The notes below the pieces were generated by a model. It was not told the DNA's origin. It saw only the letters and a program-made list of their open reading frames with translations, and ran no database searches. The position numbers and the translations under genes are program-made. Shown here one piece after another: positions 53,185 through 55,460 of a stretch of DNA of 55,460 nt. The number at the start of each line of letters is the position of its first letter. The first letter of the stretch is position 1. Where the stretch lies: assembly GCA_029554345.1 (NCBI GenBank), contig JAKPJF010000185.1, positions 1 through 55,460 of the forward strand. The letters run 5' to 3'. This DNA is from Spirochaetota bacterium. Lineage in GTDB: Bacteria; Spirochaetota; UBA4802; JAFGJZ01.

Positions 53185-54843
53185 ATGAAATATCTTATAA
53201 CGCTTTTTCTGTTCATTGCTTTTGCGGCCGATACAGAAGCCAAAGACTTGGCAGCAATAGAATACAAGATTGATAATCCCGATTCATCTTTTACAAGAGA
53301 AACAGGCAGGGATTATGCCAAGCTCATCGCAATTTCAGCTAACGTAACCAAAGGTTTGAATATCTACAACCCCTTTCAGCTTGAAAAAGACATATCTGGA
53401 ATGGGTATATATCCGGAAAGAAATCTTACTCTCGAAAATCTTTCAGCACTTTGCGCAACCAGATATATTGACTACGCTGTGAGCGGAAAGCTTTACAAAG
53501 TTTCGAAGGGATTCAAATCAGAAAGCATTCTCTATTCGGCAGACACTAAGAGCATTATTTCAAGATCGAGCTCAACAGCCGCAACAATCAATGAACTCGC
53601 AGGAAAAGATGCCCTTAAACTTTTTTCATTCATTAAAAATAAACCTTCTGTAAAAGAAAAACAAACAAAAACAATCGCTCTTCTTCTTGATTCTTCATAC
53701 AATATGAACGAGGAATTTCCGGAAACAAAAGAAGCTATAAAGGATTTTGCTCTCGGCATTTTTTCCGACTATCCCGGAAGTACTGTTTTTGTACTTCCTT
53801 ACAATAACAAGACTCCCCTTCGTTCAATAGATGCTCCCGCCAGCAGTCTGATATCAATAGAAGCACTGCTGTCAAAAATCAAACTTAACGGCGGAAACGA
53901 CGACGCCTCATTTACAAACGCATTAAGTTTTGCGGTTGAAAACATGAGATGGAATAAAACTTCTGACAATTCAATATTCATAATATCAAACTCGTCTTTT
54001 AAGGATTCTTTAAACGCTTCAAGATACGCCAGAAGAGCGGCTAACAAAAAAATAGCTATTAACTGCATGATACTCGGAAAAACCTCCGGAAATGATTCAA
54101 TAAACTATTCAAGATTATCAGACATGTCGCGGGGATTCTCTGCGGATGTTTCCTACCGCCAGACATTGTATGACATAAAAGGAAAAAATTTCTATCTATA
54201 TTACGAACGTGCAAGATTATTCGAAGGCGCCTCGGACGAAAAATACTGGCAGAATGGTCTATTCAAGTATCCTCAAAAAAAACGTTTCGGATACGCTAAA
54301 GGTCCGGGATTTGCCGATGAAATTTTTGTAAAAAAAGGCAGCAGCATCAATCCCTATAACATGTCGGAATATTACCGCAGAAACGGGGAACGGGGATTTA
54401 TAAATGCAAAAAATGTAGAATCGAATATCCGTAAAGCCATTCTCGGTTTTAAACAGCTTTCAACTGAAACTCATACCAAAAGCAAACTTGCACGGGTTCT
54501 CGTATCACAGGGCGGCATATCTTTATGGATCGATGTTTATGACACTGATTCGCTTGATTTTTTCACGAAAAAGAAGAACCTGGGATATTCACTCCCTCTT
54601 GGTGTAATCATTCAGCAAAAAAAAGATGAACCCTACGGATTCACTTTCAATCCATATAAATACGTGACAGTTTTCAGCGGCGAATTTATTCCGGAATCGG
54701 TAAAAATTTCACTTCCCGATATCGCTAAAAACCCTAAAAAATACATGGATGGAAGCTTCATGAATCCTTCTCTATGGTTTGTTGAAGTTAAAGTTGAAGA
54801 AGTACGTACCGTTGAGTCAAGTGATGATGTGCGCGGCGGATAA
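53185..54843 (+). CDS. Exported protein with degenerate VWA domain
   Basis: 552 residues. A signal peptide (1-19) ends near EAK. Residues 25-150 hold a TolB/FlgO-like N-terminal region (NLTLENLSALCATRYIDYAV). A von Willebrand A-like domain (about 155-330) has IALLLDSSYNMNEEFPETKE, where the MIDAS reads DSSYN instead of DxSxS, then GGNDDASFTNALSFAVENMR and FIISNSSFKDS. The metal-site Asp and Ser are partly replaced. The C-terminal 200 residues are beta-rich and unrecognised. It lies ten bases after the GlgD-like gene. Location is probably periplasmic or surface. Confidence 0.7.
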   Translation: MKYLITLFLFIAFAADTEAKDLAAIEYKIDNPDSSFTRETGRDYAKLIAISANVTKGLNIYNPFQLEKDISGMGIYPERNLTLENLSALCATRYIDYAVSGKLYKVSKGFKSESILYSADTKSIISRSSSTAATINELAGKDALKLFSFIKNKPSVKEKQTKTIALLLDSSYNMNEEFPETKEAIKDFALGIFSDYPGSTVFVLPYNNKTPLRSIDAPASSLISIEALLSKIKLNGGNDDASFTNALSFAVENMRWNKTSDNSIFIISNSSFKDSLNASRYARRAANKKIAINCMILGKTSGNDSINYSRLSDMSRGFSADVSYRQTLYDIKGKNFYLYYERARLFEGASDEKYWQNGLFKYPQKKRFGYAKGPGFADEIFVKKGSSINPYNMSEYYRRNGERGFINAKNVESNIRKAILGFKQLSTETHTKSKLARVLVSQGGISLWIDVYDTDSLDFFTKKKNLGYSLPLGVIIQQKKDEPYGFTFNPYKYVTVFSGEFIPESVKISLPDIAKNPKKYMDGSFMNPSLWFVEVKVEEVRTVESSDDVRGG

Positions 54844-54850
54844 AAATATC

Positions 54851-54879
54851 TTTACAGACTATATGATTTCTGTTAAATT
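54851..54879 (+). promoter_or_regulatory. Putative sigma-70 promoter for the last gene
   Basis: TTTACA at 54851-54856, a 17-base spacer and TAAATT at 54874-54879, eight bases after the VWA gene stop. The leader to the ATG at 54892 would be very short, with ACGGAGAA as ribosome site. Confidence 0.45.
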
Positions 54880-54891
54880 TACGGAGAAATT

Positions 54892-55460
54892 ATGAAAAAG
54901 TTTTTTTTGTGTTTATTTATCACTTTTCTTTATGCTTCTCTTTATCCGCAAACTCCGGTTAAAGCAGTTGTATATTCATTCCAAAATCAGACAGAACAGC
55001 AGAAATATTCATACTTTTCCGAAATACTTCCTCATAGCGTATCGAAAGAACTTTCACGCCTTAACTACTTAACTGAAAGAGAAAATGTTTCAATTAATCC
55101 GGAACCGCCGGCTTCTGCAGAGTATGCTGAAAAATTAAAAAAAATATCTGAAGAAAAAAACGCAGATTATGTTATAACCGGTTCATTTGCAGTATCGGGT
55201 AAAAACCTTACTGCGAAATCGCATATTTATATCAGAAGAACCGGACGCATTTTTGAATTTTCATCAGAACAGGAAACCGGACCTTTTATCTCAAAAATAG
55301 TCAATGACATATCGGAAAAAACAGCATATTATATCGACAGATACATTCCGAGAATGACCGAAGAACCAGAATTTGATCCCAAGAGCAAAAAATTCGAAAA
55401 AAAAGGTTCCGTAAAACTTTTGGCCAAGAAAGAAGATTCAGTAATTTACTACACAACCGA
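54892..55460 (+). CDS. Exported TolB-N-like protein, cut off by window edge
   Basis: 189 complete codons are visible and the frame stays open to the edge. A signal peptide (1-20) ends near LYPQT. Residues 22-140 have the mixed fold of TolB N-terminal or FlgO-like domains: VKAVVYSFQNQTEQQKYSYF, SEEKNADYVITGSFAVSGKN and FISKIVNDISEKTAYYIDRY. The last visible residues, SVIYYTT, resemble the start of a chitobiase/hexosaminidase C-terminal-type domain. It resembles the N-terminal part of its upstream neighbour, so the two may be related by duplication. Its role is unknown; an envelope location is expected. Confidence 0.65.
   Translation, partial: MKKFFLCLFITFLYASLYPQTPVKAVVYSFQNQTEQQKYSYFSEILPHSVSKELSRLNYLTERENVSINPEPPASAEYAEKLKKISEEKNADYVITGSFAVSGKNLTAKSHIYIRRTGRIFEFSSEQETGPFISKIVNDISEKTAYYIDRYIPRMTEEPEFDPKSKKFEKKGSVKLLAKKEDSVIYYTT

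Noticed and set aside
1-55460. CRISPR arrays, tRNA, rRNA, insertion sequences, phage genes
   Set aside because: Reading both strands showed no spaced direct repeats, cloverleaf sequences, ribosomal RNA motifs, transposase or integrase motifs.

Overview
The window is a gene-dense, AT-rich stretch of chromosome from a diderm (outer-membrane) bacterium. It carries only housekeeping and envelope genes. I see no tRNA, rRNA, CRISPR array, integrase, transposase or phage gene. The lineage is inferred, not proven. Pointers to a spirochaete-like organism, perhaps near the Leptospira side of the phylum, are: an hrcA-grpE-dnaK-dnaJ operon in that order under a CIRCE operator; a gspC-to-gspN type II secretion operon; HAMP/PP2C and STAS signalling proteins; several methyl-accepting proteins; permissive lipoprotein signals; and a GlgD-like protein. 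No flagellar gene is present to confirm this.

Region 1 (1-5400) is a minus-strand sensory and membrane block: a truncated soluble MCP-like protein, an MCP with an N-terminal seven-helix membrane domain overlapping a TauE/SafE permease, a HAMP protein with no output domain, and an unknown membrane protein. Region 2 (5400-11400) holds a TPR protein, a stand-alone AICAR formyltransferase, a two-cluster ferredoxin, a YkgJ-type cysteine protein, a LysE exporter, two predicted outer-membrane proteins and a glutamine amidotransferase. Region 3 (11400-18820) holds ispD convergent with UDP-glucose dehydrogenase; a tight minus-strand run of M29 peptidase, YdcF-like protein, RsmD and DUF1858 protein; a HEAT-repeat protein; a membrane glycosyltransferase; and a lipoprotein.

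Region 4 (18900-25450) is the heat-shock operon with a clear promoter and CIRCE. Divergent from it is a small protein that looks like two fused ribbon-helix-helix units, then tatA overlapping an RmlD-like reductase that has lost its catalytic tyrosine. Region 5 (25500-33580) holds a STAS antagonist convergent with a HAMP-PP2C phosphatase, whose operon also has a 770-residue TPR protein and a lipoprotein. Myo-inositol-1-phosphate synthase, a patatin-like phospholipase and a TatD nuclease follow.

Region 6 (33880-47135) is the centrepiece: gspC-D-E-F-G-H-I-J-K-L-M-N with almost no gaps, running directly into a YlbF-family protein. A promoter then drives a PilZ-domain protein and an unknown coiled-coil protein. 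Gene order suggests that secretion is co-expressed with YlbF and sits next to a cyclic-di-GMP effector. Region 7 (47130-55460) holds, on the minus strand, a small unknown protein, Tex, an M15 peptidase and an orphan RACo-like ASKHA ferredoxin protein. Divergent from these are a GlgD-like protein, a degenerate VWA-domain exported protein and a truncated exported protein. The strongest leads are the GspN-YlbF-PilZ arrangement, the tandem ribbon-helix-helix protein, the tyrosine-less RmlD homologue and the orphan RACo and GlgD homologues. None is proven to be a new system from sequence alone.
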